From positions 2,914,001 to 2,978,000 of the forward strand of contig NZ_CP143889.1 in NCBI RefSeq assembly GCF_036417355.1: 64,000 nt of DNA, given 5' to 3'. Both the position numbers and the translations under genes were made by a program. This document shows, one piece after another, positions 18,122-26,230 of this stretch. This DNA is from Akkermansia sp. RCC_12PD (GTDB taxonomy: Bacteria > Verrucomicrobiota > Verrucomicrobiia > Verrucomicrobiales > Akkermansiaceae). The notes under the pieces were generated by a model. That model did not search any database and was not told the DNA's origin. It saw nothing but the letters and a program-made list of their open reading frames with translations. Numbering within the stretch: the stretch's first letter is position 1; each line of letters opens with the position of its first letter.

Positions 18122-18592
18122 ATGACAACTATGTTTTCCCGCCTAATATACTATCTCAGTAATAACCGGATTACAATACGGTCTATTTTTCTGGTTCTTA
18201 TTCTATTTTTCCTAGGACCGATAACCCGAGCAGAAGACACCGAAAGCGAATGGGCAGAAGGTCTTGAAATCGTATCAAAGACGGAACTTCATTCCGCAAA
18301 ATTCAACATGGGAATCAGCGAGGATTCCGCAGAAGATGACCTGAAACGCCAAACTATCGGAATTGGAGAAACAATCACCATCAGTTTGGAGGCAAAACCA
18401 ACCTTGATGGGAGATCCTAAAAAACTGGAATGGATCGTTACCGATGAAGAAGGTGCGTTGATTCTTCCTGAAAAAATGAAAGGAATCACATCTTTCGATG
18501 CTCAAGCCAAACCAACAGCAGAAAAAAAACGGACAGGTTACGGTGACAGTAAAAACAGAAGAGGGGTTAGTATCCAAACCGTATTCTCTTAA
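18122..18592 (+). CDS. Exported hypothetical protein, N-terminal part (frameshifted)
   Basis: 156 codons as read. A signal peptide or membrane anchor (IRSIFLVLILFFLGPITRA) is followed by about 110 mature residues. Just after the run of eight A at 18522-18529 the frame runs into 20 unrelated codons and stops. If that run had seven A, or the ribosome slipped back one base there, translation would pass straight into the frame of 18498-19145. The product would then be one protein of about 340 residues. The stretch is visibly AT-richer than its surroundings. Function unknown. See the next entry for the C-terminal part. Confidence 0.65.
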   Translation: MTTMFSRLIYYLSNNRITIRSIFLVLILFFLGPITRAEDTESEWAEGLEIVSKTELHSAKFNMGISEDSAEDDLKRQTIGIGETITISLEAKPTLMGDPKKLEWIVTDEEGALILPEKMKGITSFDAQAKPTAEKKRTGYGDSKNRRGVSIQTVFS

Positions 18593-19145
18593 AATTGTCA
18601 TCCCTGAGGGAGCGAAGGCTAAAAAGCTCCAGGAAGGCCAGGACACTCCTCCTCAAATCCAGGAACAAATGCCGGGAGTCCCCTTTGCTTCAGCCTGGAT
18701 GATTGTCCAATTAACTATTTATCCTCTTGACGTAAATTTCTCAAAAATGAAAATCAAGGAAATAGACGAAGGATATGTCAATTCCCAGCACAATAAAAAC
18801 AATCGTCCACCACATACCCCCAATCCCAAGCCCGTGGAAATTCAACAGACTAAACAGTTTAAGGATGAAATAGCTCTTGATTTGCCGATTACCAAAGATC
18901 AATTAAACATTCTGGACAAGGAAAACCCAATGACATGGGGACACAAATGCTGGTTCAGGTTAGTGCCGGCACAATCAAACGGTAATGATCCGGAGTTGTG
19001 TGCGGGAGCCGTCCGCAGCGTTATGAATTGCAGTATTTCCAAAACAAATAAGGATATTGCAATAGAAATCGATAAATTTCACTCTGAGAAAAATCCGGTC
19101 AAGGTACAAAAAACAACTCCTATTCCAAATAATTTAAATAACTGA
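18498..19145 (+). CDS. C-terminal part of the frameshifted exported protein
   Basis: As read, an ORF from an ATG at 18498, but its first codons overlap the other frame and its true content begins after the A8 run (KKNGQVTVTVKTEEGLVSKPYSLKIV). That joins naturally to the upstream part, like a continuing beta-sandwich domain. It ends TPIPNNLNN, 2 bases before the next gene. It probably has no independent start; whether any full-length product is made depends on slippage or on the state of the A tract. No family recognised. Confidence 0.55.
   Translation: MLKPNQQQKKNGQVTVTVKTEEGLVSKPYSLKIVIPEGAKAKKLQEGQDTPPQIQEQMPGVPFASAWMIVQLTIYPLDVNFSKMKIKEIDEGYVNSQHNKNNRPPHTPNPKPVEIQQTKQFKDEIALDLPITKDQLNILDKENPMTWGHKCWFRLVPAQSNGNDPELCAGAVRSVMNCSISKTNKDIAIEIDKFHSEKNPVKVQKTTPIPNNLNN
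18522..18529 (+). repeat. A8 homopolymer at the frame break
   Basis: Eight A between G18521 and C18530. Seven would restore a continuous frame from 18122 to 19145. Confidence 0.85.
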
Positions 19146-19147
19146 TC

Positions 19148-20248
19148 ATGAAAAGTATTTTTTTCATTTTGCTTGCTCTGGGTATGGCCAAACCAATAAA
19201 CGCCGATCTCGTCAAGATCAAGACCGTTCATCCTGCCCCCATTCATCCAGAGCCTGCCAAGCTCTATCCCGTCAAGCTTGATCCAGCCCTAAAGCCGCCG
19301 TCAGCCTTAAAAAATCTCCCCCTGCAACCTGAAGAATTCAAAGAATTTGATAAATTACTCGGCCAGGGAGATATAAAGAGCTTCTACAATGTAGCTGAGA
19401 AATTATACAGAAAAATCGGTTGTATAGATGAGACTTCCACCAGTAAAGAACTGATTTCATATCACTTGTGGCTCTTCTACTATTTGGGAGCGGCTCCTAT
19501 TGGTTATCAGGATCTGAGTCGTCCTTCCAAGGAAAATATTCCTCCTTTCATCGGTTCCAAAAACGACATTCTGTTAAAGCATTGGATATTTGATTCCATG
19601 CTTTTCCTGGATCATTCAAAGATCGCATCAAAACTTGATATTCGAGAAAGAGAGCTAAATCTTCTTACTGCATCCTATGCTTCATCCTACATCAAGCAGT
19701 TCCGTTCCGTAGCCAATAACGGGTTCAGCGATATATTCCCGACGGAAGACAAGATATTCGGGAGAGAATATATCCGGGGACAGTTCGAAGCGCGCAGACG
19801 TTACAGTGACATGTATGTCACTGCCCAAAACCGTCAGTTAAGTGCAAAATCCAATCTGGAACGCATGGAAAAACTCTGGATGACGGTTCTGATAAAGCAT
19901 TTTCCCAACAGCAAAGCGGACATTCTTAAATTCATACGCATGGCAGGGTACCGGGACGGCGAAATGGTGGATCTGTTTGACAGGACAGTGGGCTGCGGAC
20001 CACAGACAAATTTCATCTACAAGGGATTCCGGAAAAAACGACTTGCGCTAGCACGTCTTTTATCAAAAAAAACGGAAAATACTTTTTTAAATTATCTTTC
20101 TTTAAAAAACAAAGCCGGATCCATGGATCCGGCTTTGTTCATTATTCCAGTAGATCGTAGATTTTTTACAGGCTTTCTCCGAAGTCCTGGCGGTACTTGG
20201 CGGCCAGTTTTTCAGGCCAGTCGCTCTTGGCGCGGAGCTTGCCCATGA
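19148..20248 (+). CDS. Exported hypothetical protein with overrun C-terminus
   Basis: 366 codons as read; signal peptide MKSIFFILLALGMAKPINA. The mature part begins with a Pro/Lys-rich stretch (HPAPIHPEPAKLYPVKLDP), then a helical domain of about 230 residues with no motif I know. The last 60 or so codons run through the tnaA terminator and antisense into tnaA, so they cannot be an evolved C-terminus. An A8 run at 20065-20072 explains this: with seven A the protein would end SKKRKILF at a TAA at 20088-20090, just before the terminator. It starts 2 bases after the previous gene and is probably in the kinase-linked transcript. Confidence 0.65.
   Translation: MKSIFFILLALGMAKPINADLVKIKTVHPAPIHPEPAKLYPVKLDPALKPPSALKNLPLQPEEFKEFDKLLGQGDIKSFYNVAEKLYRKIGCIDETSTSKELISYHLWLFYYLGAAPIGYQDLSRPSKENIPPFIGSKNDILLKHWIFDSMLFLDHSKIASKLDIRERELNLLTASYASSYIKQFRSVANNGFSDIFPTEDKIFGREYIRGQFEARRRYSDMYVTAQNRQLSAKSNLERMEKLWMTVLIKHFPNSKADILKFIRMAGYRDGEMVDLFDRTVGCGPQTNFIYKGFRKKRLALARLLSKKTENTFLNYLSLKNKAGSMDPALFIIPVDRRFFTGFLRSPGGTWRPVFQASRSWRGACP
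20065..20072 (+). repeat. A8 homopolymer before the lost stop codon
   Basis: Eight A between C20064 and C20073. With seven, the frame reaches TAA at 20088-20090. Confidence 0.8.
20104..20139 (-). terminator. Terminator of the tryptophanase-family gene
   Basis: Perfect 16-bp arms centred between 20123 and 20124 (20108-20139), with six T on the minus strand after the stem. It lies 27 bases past the stop at 20166. The plus strand lacks a T run, so it is a weak terminator for the converging gene. Confidence 0.88.
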
Positions 20249-21629
20249 AGAAGCGCAGGACGGGCGGTTCTTCCACGAATTCCAGGCCGCCGATCAGTTC
20301 CCGGTTGTCGTAGAGCCATTTCATCCGGTCCGCCGTGTACTTGACCTGGGACAGCGTGAAGACACGGCGCGGGAAGGCCAGGCGGAGAAGTTCCACATCT
20401 GCCAGAACGTCGTTGCCGTTCTCGTCCCGGACGCTGGAGAGCGTGCCGCGCTCCATGCCTCGCACGCCGGAGGCGATGAAGAAGGCCGCCGCCAGCGCTC
20501 CCGCGGGATAATCCTCCTGCGGAATGTGGGAAAGGAAGCTGCCCGCGTCAATATGGGCGCCCAGGCCGCCCGCGGGAGTCACGCAGGGAATGCCCATGTC
20601 CACCATCTGGCCGATGAAGTATTCAATGAAAGAGGGGCTCTGAGAGATCACCGTCAGGTCCGTGGTTTCATACAGGCCCACGGCCATGGCTTCAATTTCG
20701 CGCACGGAGATGCCGCCATAAGTCAGGAAGCCTTCAAACAGGGGAACAAGATGTTCCATTTTTTTGGCGATGGCGGGATCGTTCGTGCAGATGCCGCCGC
20801 CGCGGGAGGAGGAAACCTTGCGGGCGGAGAAGTACACCAGTTCCGCCAGACTGCACATCGTTTTCAGGATTTCCGCGCAGGAACTGTCCTTGAATTCGTC
20901 CTCCCGCATCTTGATGAAGTAGGCGTTTTCACCGATCAGGGAGGCGTCCAGCACCATCATGATGCCGTGTTCGTCACAAATCTTGCGGATTTCCCGCATG
21001 TTGGCGATGGAGAAGGGCTGGCCGCCAATCAGGTTGGTGGAGGCCTCCATGCGGACAAAGGGAATCTTGTCCGCGCCGTGCCGGGCGATGCAGTCGCGCA
21101 GCTTGTCCGGGTCCAGGTTGCCCTTGAACGGATTGGAGCTGACCGGGTTCACGGCGTCATCCGCCACCAGTTCCTCGATTTTGCCGCCGTTCAGGTCGAT
21201 ATGGGCGTGGGTAGTCGTGAAATGGTAGTTCATGGGGACCACGTCGCCGGGCTTCACGAAGGTGCGGGAAATGATGTTTTCGCAGGCACGCCCCTGGTGC
21301 GCGGGAAGAAGATATTTTTTGCCGAATACATCCTCTACGGCCTTCTTCAGACGGTCAAAGCTCTGGGAACCGGCATAGGCGTCGTCCGCACGGAACATGG
21401 CGGCGATCTGGTTGTCGCTCATCGCGTTGACGCCGGAATCTGTCAGCATGTCCAGATAAACGTCATTCGTACTGAGCTGGAAGGTGTTGAAACCCGCTTC
21501 CCGTGCCGCTTCCAGGCGTCGCTCCACGGGTACGAGGTGCAGCTTTTGGACCACGCGGACCTTGTGCAATTCCAGAGGAATCTGCTCTCCATTGTAAAAT
21601 TTGACAGAGTTGGATGTTTCTGAATTCAT
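20166..21629 (-). CDS. tnaA: Tryptophanase / tyrosine phenol-lyase family enzyme
   Basis: 487 residues. It is a PLP-dependent beta-eliminating lyase; family members split tryptophan to indole, pyruvate and ammonia, or tyrosine to phenol. Recognisable blocks are LLPAHQGRACENI (about 115-128), LIGGQPFSIANMREI and VLDASLIGENAYFI. The expected PLP lysine is in YFSARKVSSSRGGG (about residue 280). The sequence around it differs from the SxKKD of the well-studied enzymes, so substrate choice between Trp and Tyr is open. It converges with the hypothetical gene upstream and ends at a strong terminator. A promoter with a very short leader is likely. Confidence 0.85.
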   Translation of the reverse strand: MNSETSNSVKFYNGEQIPLELHKVRVVQKLHLVPVERRLEAAREAGFNTFQLSTNDVYLDMLTDSGVNAMSDNQIAAMFRADDAYAGSQSFDRLKKAVEDVFGKKYLLPAHQGRACENIISRTFVKPGDVVPMNYHFTTTHAHIDLNGGKIEELVADDAVNPVSSNPFKGNLDPDKLRDCIARHGADKIPFVRMEASTNLIGGQPFSIANMREIRKICDEHGIMMVLDASLIGENAYFIKMREDEFKDSSCAEILKTMCSLAELVYFSARKVSSSRGGGICTNDPAIAKKMEHLVPLFEGFLTYGGISVREIEAMAVGLYETTDLTVISQSPSFIEYFIGQMVDMGIPCVTPAGGLGAHIDAGSFLSHIPQEDYPAGALAAAFFIASGVRGMERGTLSSVRDENGNDVLADVELLRLAFPRRVFTLSQVKYTADRMKWLYDNRELIGGLEFVEEPPVLRFFMGKLRAKSDWPEKLAAKYRQDFGESL

Positions 21630-22022
21630 GAAGGAAAGATTTTAGCAAAATTTCTTTTCCGTGCAAATCAAATTCGACAGGAAGGAAGGCATCCCGCATC
21701 CTGTGACCGGCTGGCAGAAACGGTGCGGGGAGCGGCTTGAAAATGCCTCTATTCCGTAGTGGAGGGAATGGAGGGAGCCGGTTTCAATGGCGGGGAAAAT
21801 TCTTCCGCAGCTCCGCAAGAGGAAATTTACATCCATCCGGGACCATTTCGCGGCACAAACCCCATAAAAACAACATAATATTTTAAAATATAAATATTTG
21901 AAAACATTTTTCACAAATAATTACGCCAATGGATGCGGCGGACAACACCTTGGGACAGGCAGCAATGCCTCCGGGGGAAAATCTCTGGTTCCAGGCAGGA
22001 ACGATACCTATTTTTAAAACCT
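21630..22022. other. Intergenic region between divergent genes, no gene seen
   Basis: 393 bases between tnaA and the M15 peptidase gene. Apart from the tnaA promoter there is an AT-rich block at about 21866-21925 that could hold the promoter for the M15 gene. Short frames here have no coding character. Confidence 0.6.
21639..21666 (-). promoter_or_regulatory. Candidate promoter of the tryptophanase-family gene
   Basis: On the minus strand TTGCAC (21666-21661), 16-base spacer, TAAAAT (21644-21639). Initiation would fall within a few bases of the ATG at 21629, giving a nearly leaderless message. Confidence 0.45.
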
Positions 22023-22616
22023 ATGAAAGAATTATGGAGATTGATTCAACAGAATGTAGGTGTTGACGGGGACGGAATTCCCGGGCCAAAGACGGCGCGG
22101 GCCCTCATGAAGAAGCTGGATATCCAGACTCCAGCCCATGCGTGGCCCAGCCAGGCTGAGGTGCGTTCAGGAAATTCCATGTTCGGCCGCGCAGGAGACG
22201 AAAGTTCCCTGACGAATATCAGACTGCCCTATGTGATGCGCATTGCCTGGGATACGGAGAGGACCGTTTCCACCATGCGCTGCCACAAGATGGTTGCGGA
22301 ATCCCTCACCCGCATTTTCCAGGCGGCGCTGGACCATTACGGCATGGAGAAAATCAGGGAAATGGGCCTGGATTTGTACGGCGGCTGCTTCAACGACCGC
22401 GCCATCATCGGCGGCAAGGCCACGTCCATGCACGCCTGGGGCATCGCCGTAGATATGGACCCGGACAGGAACGGCCTGAACATCCATTCTCCAAACGCCG
22501 TTTTTTCCCGGCCGGATTATGCCGCATTCTGGGAAATCGTGGAAGCGGAAGGGGCTGTTTCCCTGGGCCGTGAGCGCGATTACGACTGGATGCATTTCCA
22601 GTTCGCTACTCTCTGA
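22023..22616 (+). CDS. M15-family peptidase with peptidoglycan-binding-like N-terminus
   Basis: 197 residues from MKELWRLIQQ; earlier in-frame codons from 21933 look non-coding. Residues about 5-32 (QQNVGVDGDGIPGPKTARALMKKL) are a short peptidoglycan-binding-type repeat. The rest carries the zinc-ligand pattern of M15 D-Ala-D-Ala/L-Ala-D-Glu peptidases: SMHAWGIAVDMD (His and Asp) and WMHFQF (His). It cleaves peptidoglycan stem peptides. No signal peptide is seen, which together with the layout resembles phage endolysins, so it may be a domesticated or remnant phage gene. It overlaps the end of the convergent DUF4105 gene by 11 bases. Confidence 0.85.
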   Translation: MKELWRLIQQNVGVDGDGIPGPKTARALMKKLDIQTPAHAWPSQAEVRSGNSMFGRAGDESSLTNIRLPYVMRIAWDTERTVSTMRCHKMVAESLTRIFQAALDHYGMEKIREMGLDLYGGCFNDRAIIGGKATSMHAWGIAVDMDPDRNGLNIHSPNAVFSRPDYAAFWEIVEAEGAVSLGRERDYDWMHFQFATL

Positions 22617-23628
22617 CCGCAGCGGCTTGATCCGCATTCCATCCTTCCTCCCAGCGGCGGCGGAGCCGGTCCCAGCCCTCCCCTTCCCGGCCATGGCCCA
22701 GAAAGGAGCGTTTTTTGAGCTCCTGAAAGCTTTCGCCGGGGAGGTGGAGGAGTTCTCCGCGGTCATAGGCATCCTGGTCGCACATGCCGTTGAAAAGAGG
22801 AGTCCATTGCCAACGGCGCACGCCCAGGTAGTCCTTGAAGGTATCCACCAGTTCCGTCGTGCAGTTGGCCGTTACGGTGTTGTAGTAGCGCGGCCGGGAA
22901 TGGAAGCCGTTGATTTTTTCCACAAAGCCCAGAAAAGCCTTTTTCAGGTCGTCCCTGCCGATGTTGATCCGGTACAGGTACATGTCTTCCTTCCTGTAGG
23001 TGGTGCGCAGGGCGAAGAGGTCTTCCTCGTCCGCCAGGATGTAAATGATATTGAATTGCTTGTAGAGGCCCCGTATGGTTCCCTGCTCCACTCCCTCAGG
23101 CAGGCGCGTTTCCGCGGAAAGGGCCAGGTGCTTCCCGTCCTCAAAGCCGAAGGAGAGCATGGTGTGAGCCACAAATTCCATCCCGTCCCAATGGCTGACG
23201 GCAAAGTCCAGCGTGGAGAGCTTGTCCAGGTCGAAACGGCGCGTGACATAGCGCGCATCAAAGTCCTGTTCCGTGCGGTAGATGAAGTTGCGCACATTTG
23301 TCACGACCACTTCATTTCCGTTGATTTCCACGGAAGGAAGGCGGCTCCAGGAGGGCTGCCATTCCTTGTCGTTCGTGGCCGGGATGCACAGGTAATACAC
23401 CAGAAGGAGGAGCAGAATTCCCCAGGAGGACCACCAGGCAGCCGGATACCGTTTCCGGAAGGCAAAGGCGCAGGCCATTCCGGCTACATACAGCCATACC
23501 AGCACGCAGCCGCCCCATACGTTGTAAAATACCACGCCCGCCGCCCAGAGAGCCACGCCGAACCATGCCGCGTACATCAGGATGCGGGCGGTTGCCGGTC
23601 CGGCACGGCGCAAGGAGGACAGGTTCAT
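22606..23628 (-). CDS. DUF4105-domain membrane protein
   Basis: 340 residues from the ATG at 23628. The frame extends to a GTG at 23673, but that codon lies inside the pheT terminator hairpin, so the ATG is preferred. About three hydrophobic segments in the first 90 residues precede a soluble domain with the DUF4105 pattern (RNFIYRTEQDF, LSFGFEDGKHLALS, YYNTVTANCTTELVDTF with a conserved Asn-Cys). The family is thought to be related to papain/NlpC-type hydrolases, and the Cys here could be catalytic, but activity is not established. It follows pheT on the same strand. Confidence 0.85.
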   Translation of the reverse strand: MNLSSLRRAGPATARILMYAAWFGVALWAAGVVFYNVWGGCVLVWLYVAGMACAFAFRKRYPAAWWSSWGILLLLLVYYLCIPATNDKEWQPSWSRLPSVEINGNEVVVTNVRNFIYRTEQDFDARYVTRRFDLDKLSTLDFAVSHWDGMEFVAHTMLSFGFEDGKHLALSAETRLPEGVEQGTIRGLYKQFNIIYILADEEDLFALRTTYRKEDMYLYRINIGRDDLKKAFLGFVEKINGFHSRPRYYNTVTANCTTELVDTFKDYLGVRRWQWTPLFNGMCDQDAYDRGELLHLPGESFQELKKRSFLGHGREGEGWDRLRRRWEEGWNADQAAAVRE

Positions 23629-23642
23629 GGGAGGAAGCAGGG

Positions 23643-23678
23643 AAAAAGCCGCGCGCTCCGGTTTCCGAAACACGCGGC
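23643..23678 (-). terminator. Terminator of pheST
   Basis: On the minus strand GCCGCG/CGCGGC arms (23678-23673 with 23653-23648) enclose a loop with internal pairing and are followed by five T, 15 bases past the pheT stop codon. Confidence 0.7.
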
Positions 23679-23692
23679 CCGCCGATAAGGAT

Positions 23693-26212
23693 TTATCTGA
23701 AGGAAAGACCTTTCACCTTGTCCGTCAGGGATTTCAACACGCGCTGGTGCGCGGCGTCCACTTCCGCGGCAGTCAGGGTCTTGGCCGGGTCCCGGTACAG
23801 AAAGGTGTAGGCGATGGATTTGCGGTCCGAGGGCAGTTTCTGTCCGGAGGGGTCCGTAAATACGTCAAAGCAGGAGTAGCTGACGAGCAGTTTTTCCCGG
23901 GCGGCTTCAATGGCCTTAACGATGTCCGCATTGGGCGTGGAGAGGGGCAGTTCCATGGCCGCGTCACGGGAGGATCCGGGGAACTGGGGCAGTTCCGCAG
24001 CCTTGACAGGTGCGGTAAGAATTTCCTGCATCTTGCGCAGGTCCAGTTCCGCCACGTACACGGGCTTGTCCAGTCCCAGTTCCCGGCAGCGCGCCAGGGA
24101 CAGGCGGGCGAAGTAGCCGCAGGCCTTCCCGTCCAGCTGCACATCCGCACCCAGGGCGGCCTGCTCACGGGGTTTGGCAGGCGTCAGTGTGAAGCGGCGA
24201 CCGGGGGCCAGAACTTCCATCACGGCCAGCAAGTCTTCAAAGGAGGACTGCTCCGGCCTGGGGTCCGCCCAGGAGCGGGGCGACCTGTCCCCGGAGATCA
24301 GGATACCGAGCGTGTCTGTTTCAATGTCCCTGCCCTTGCCGCCGCCCGTATTGCGGAACACGCGGCCCAGTTCAAAGAAGCGCAGCACGGAAGCGCCCTG
24401 GTTGCTGTTGCGCACGGCTGCGGCAATCAGGCCGGGAGTGTGAGCCGGGCGCAGGACGGAATGGTCTTCGCTGAGCGGAAGGGCCACGCGGATGATGTCG
24501 CCTTCCTGAAGGGGACGCACCGGCAGGGCGTCCTTCACCTGGGCGATGGAGCCGTCCGCAGACTCGGAAGCGATGAGCTTGATGGTCTGGGTTTCATAGA
24601 AACCCAGAGCGGCCAGCTTCCGGCGCAGGCGCATCTGGAAATTATAGGCCGCGTCTACCGGGGATTCCGGCACGAAGGGGCCGCAGAACCGGGAGGGAAT
24701 GCCGTCCAGCCCGAAGACGCGGACGATTTCCTCCAGCAGGTCGCAGGAACGGGTGAGGTCCAGGCGGTGGGGGGGGATCAGCCAGTATTCCGGGGCGTCC
24801 GGAACCTGCATCAGGCCCAGCCCCGTCAGGATGCGCGCTCCTTCCTCATGGGAAATGGAACCGCCGGAAATCTGGTCCAGGGCCTTCCAGGGAAGCTTCA
24901 CGAAGCCCAGTTCATTGGTCACCGTGGCGCCCTTCCCCTGTTTCAAGGACGGAAAAATGGCGGTGGGACCGTCCGGATGTCCGCAGGAAGGCATGCACTC
25001 ATGGGCGGGATTCGGCACGGGAGCCCCGGCCACATACGTTTTGGAGGCCGTGCCGCCCGCCAGCCGGAGGATCAGTTCCACGGCGCGCACGGAACCGCGC
25101 AGGACATTCCAGGCGGAAGTACCGCGTTCAAAGCGGTAGGAGGAATCGGAAGAGAGGGCCAGCCTGCGGGACGTGGCGCGCACGGAAGAAGGCTTGAACC
25201 AGGCGGATTCCAGAATAATGTCCGTAGTGGCGTCCGTCACTCCGCTTTCTTCCCCTCCCATCACGCCGCCGATGGCAAGCACCTTGCCGGACTGGTCCGT
25301 GACGACCAGATCCGTACAGTTGAGCGTGTATTCCTGGCCGTCCAGAGCCTTGAAGGTTTCTCCTTCATAGGCGGTCCGGGTGACGATGCCTCCCTGCACT
25401 TTCGCCGCGTCAAAGGCGTGGAGGGGCGTGCCCTGCTCATGCAGGACGAAGTTGGTGACGTCCACAATGTTGTTGATGGGGCGCAGCCCGATGGCAACCA
25501 AACGTTCCTTCAGCCATTCCGGGCTTTCCTGCACCTTCACGCCGCTGATTTTTACGGCCGTGTAATACGGGTTGATTTCCGGCTGGTCCAGGCGCACGAA
25601 GTCCCCGGCGGGTTCCAGCTCCACTTGGATGTCGTCAATCGGGACGGGGTTGTATCCGCGGCCTGAGATGGCGGCCAGTTCAAAGGCCATGCCGTTGTGG
25701 GAGAGCAGGTCCGGACGGTTGGGCGTCACTTCCACTTCCACGATGGTATCCGCTTTCACGACCTGGGAGATGGGCATGCCCACTTCCAGCGCCTGCGGCA
25801 GTATCCAGAGGCCGTGCTCCTTGTCCGGCAGGCCCAGCTCGGAGGCGGAACACAGCATGCCGCGGGATTCCACGCCGCGCAGCTTGCCCACCTTGATTTC
25901 AAAGTTGCCCGGAAGAACCGCGCCCGGCAGGGCGCAGGGCACCTTGTCGCCCACCTTGTAGTTCTGCGCTCCGCACACGATCTGGTGTAGCGTGCCATCG
26001 CCCACGTCCACCTGGCAGACTTTCAGGCGGTCCGCCTGGGGGTGCTGTTCGGCGGAGGCCACGCGCGCCACTACCACCAGGGGGGAATCCACGCCCTGCT
26101 GGCGGATGTCTTCCACCTCAATCCCGGCAAAGGTCAGCATGTCCGACATTTCGTCCACGCTCAGACCGGCCAGGTCAATGTACTGGGAAAGCCAATTAAG
26201 GGAAATTTTCAT
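23693..26212 (-). CDS. pheT: Phenylalanine-tRNA ligase, beta subunit
   Basis: 839 residues; forms an alpha2-beta2 enzyme with PheS and charges tRNA-Phe. In order: N-terminal EMAP-type tRNA-binding domain (about 40-150, GKLRGVESRGMLCS), B3/B4 editing domain (about 205-400, LPLHAFD-like TPLHAFDAAKV and AIGGVMGGEESGV), B5 domain, catalytic-like core (DLLEEIVRVFG), and C-terminal anticodon-binding FDX domain (CFDVFTDPS near 785). Length is normal for the long bacterial form (about 800). It starts 18 bases after pheS and ends at a hairpin terminator. Confidence 0.97.
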   Translation of the reverse strand: MKISLNWLSQYIDLAGLSVDEMSDMLTFAGIEVEDIRQQGVDSPLVVVARVASAEQHPQADRLKVCQVDVGDGTLHQIVCGAQNYKVGDKVPCALPGAVLPGNFEIKVGKLRGVESRGMLCSASELGLPDKEHGLWILPQALEVGMPISQVVKADTIVEVEVTPNRPDLLSHNGMAFELAAISGRGYNPVPIDDIQVELEPAGDFVRLDQPEINPYYTAVKISGVKVQESPEWLKERLVAIGLRPINNIVDVTNFVLHEQGTPLHAFDAAKVQGGIVTRTAYEGETFKALDGQEYTLNCTDLVVTDQSGKVLAIGGVMGGEESGVTDATTDIILESAWFKPSSVRATSRRLALSSDSSYRFERGTSAWNVLRGSVRAVELILRLAGGTASKTYVAGAPVPNPAHECMPSCGHPDGPTAIFPSLKQGKGATVTNELGFVKLPWKALDQISGGSISHEEGARILTGLGLMQVPDAPEYWLIPPHRLDLTRSCDLLEEIVRVFGLDGIPSRFCGPFVPESPVDAAYNFQMRLRRKLAALGFYETQTIKLIASESADGSIAQVKDALPVRPLQEGDIIRVALPLSEDHSVLRPAHTPGLIAAAVRNSNQGASVLRFFELGRVFRNTGGGKGRDIETDTLGILISGDRSPRSWADPRPEQSSFEDLLAVMEVLAPGRRFTLTPAKPREQAALGADVQLDGKACGYFARLSLARCRELGLDKPVYVAELDLRKMQEILTAPVKAAELPQFPGSSRDAAMELPLSTPNADIVKAIEAAREKLLVSYSCFDVFTDPSGQKLPSDRKSIAYTFLYRDPAKTLTAAEVDAAHQRVLKSLTDKVKGLSFR

Positions 26213-26230
26213 ATCTGGATAAGGTAAGAT

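Noticed and set aside
23629-23673. GTG at 23673 as start of the DUF4105 gene
   Set aside because: It lies inside the pheT terminator hairpin; the ATG at 23628 follows it.
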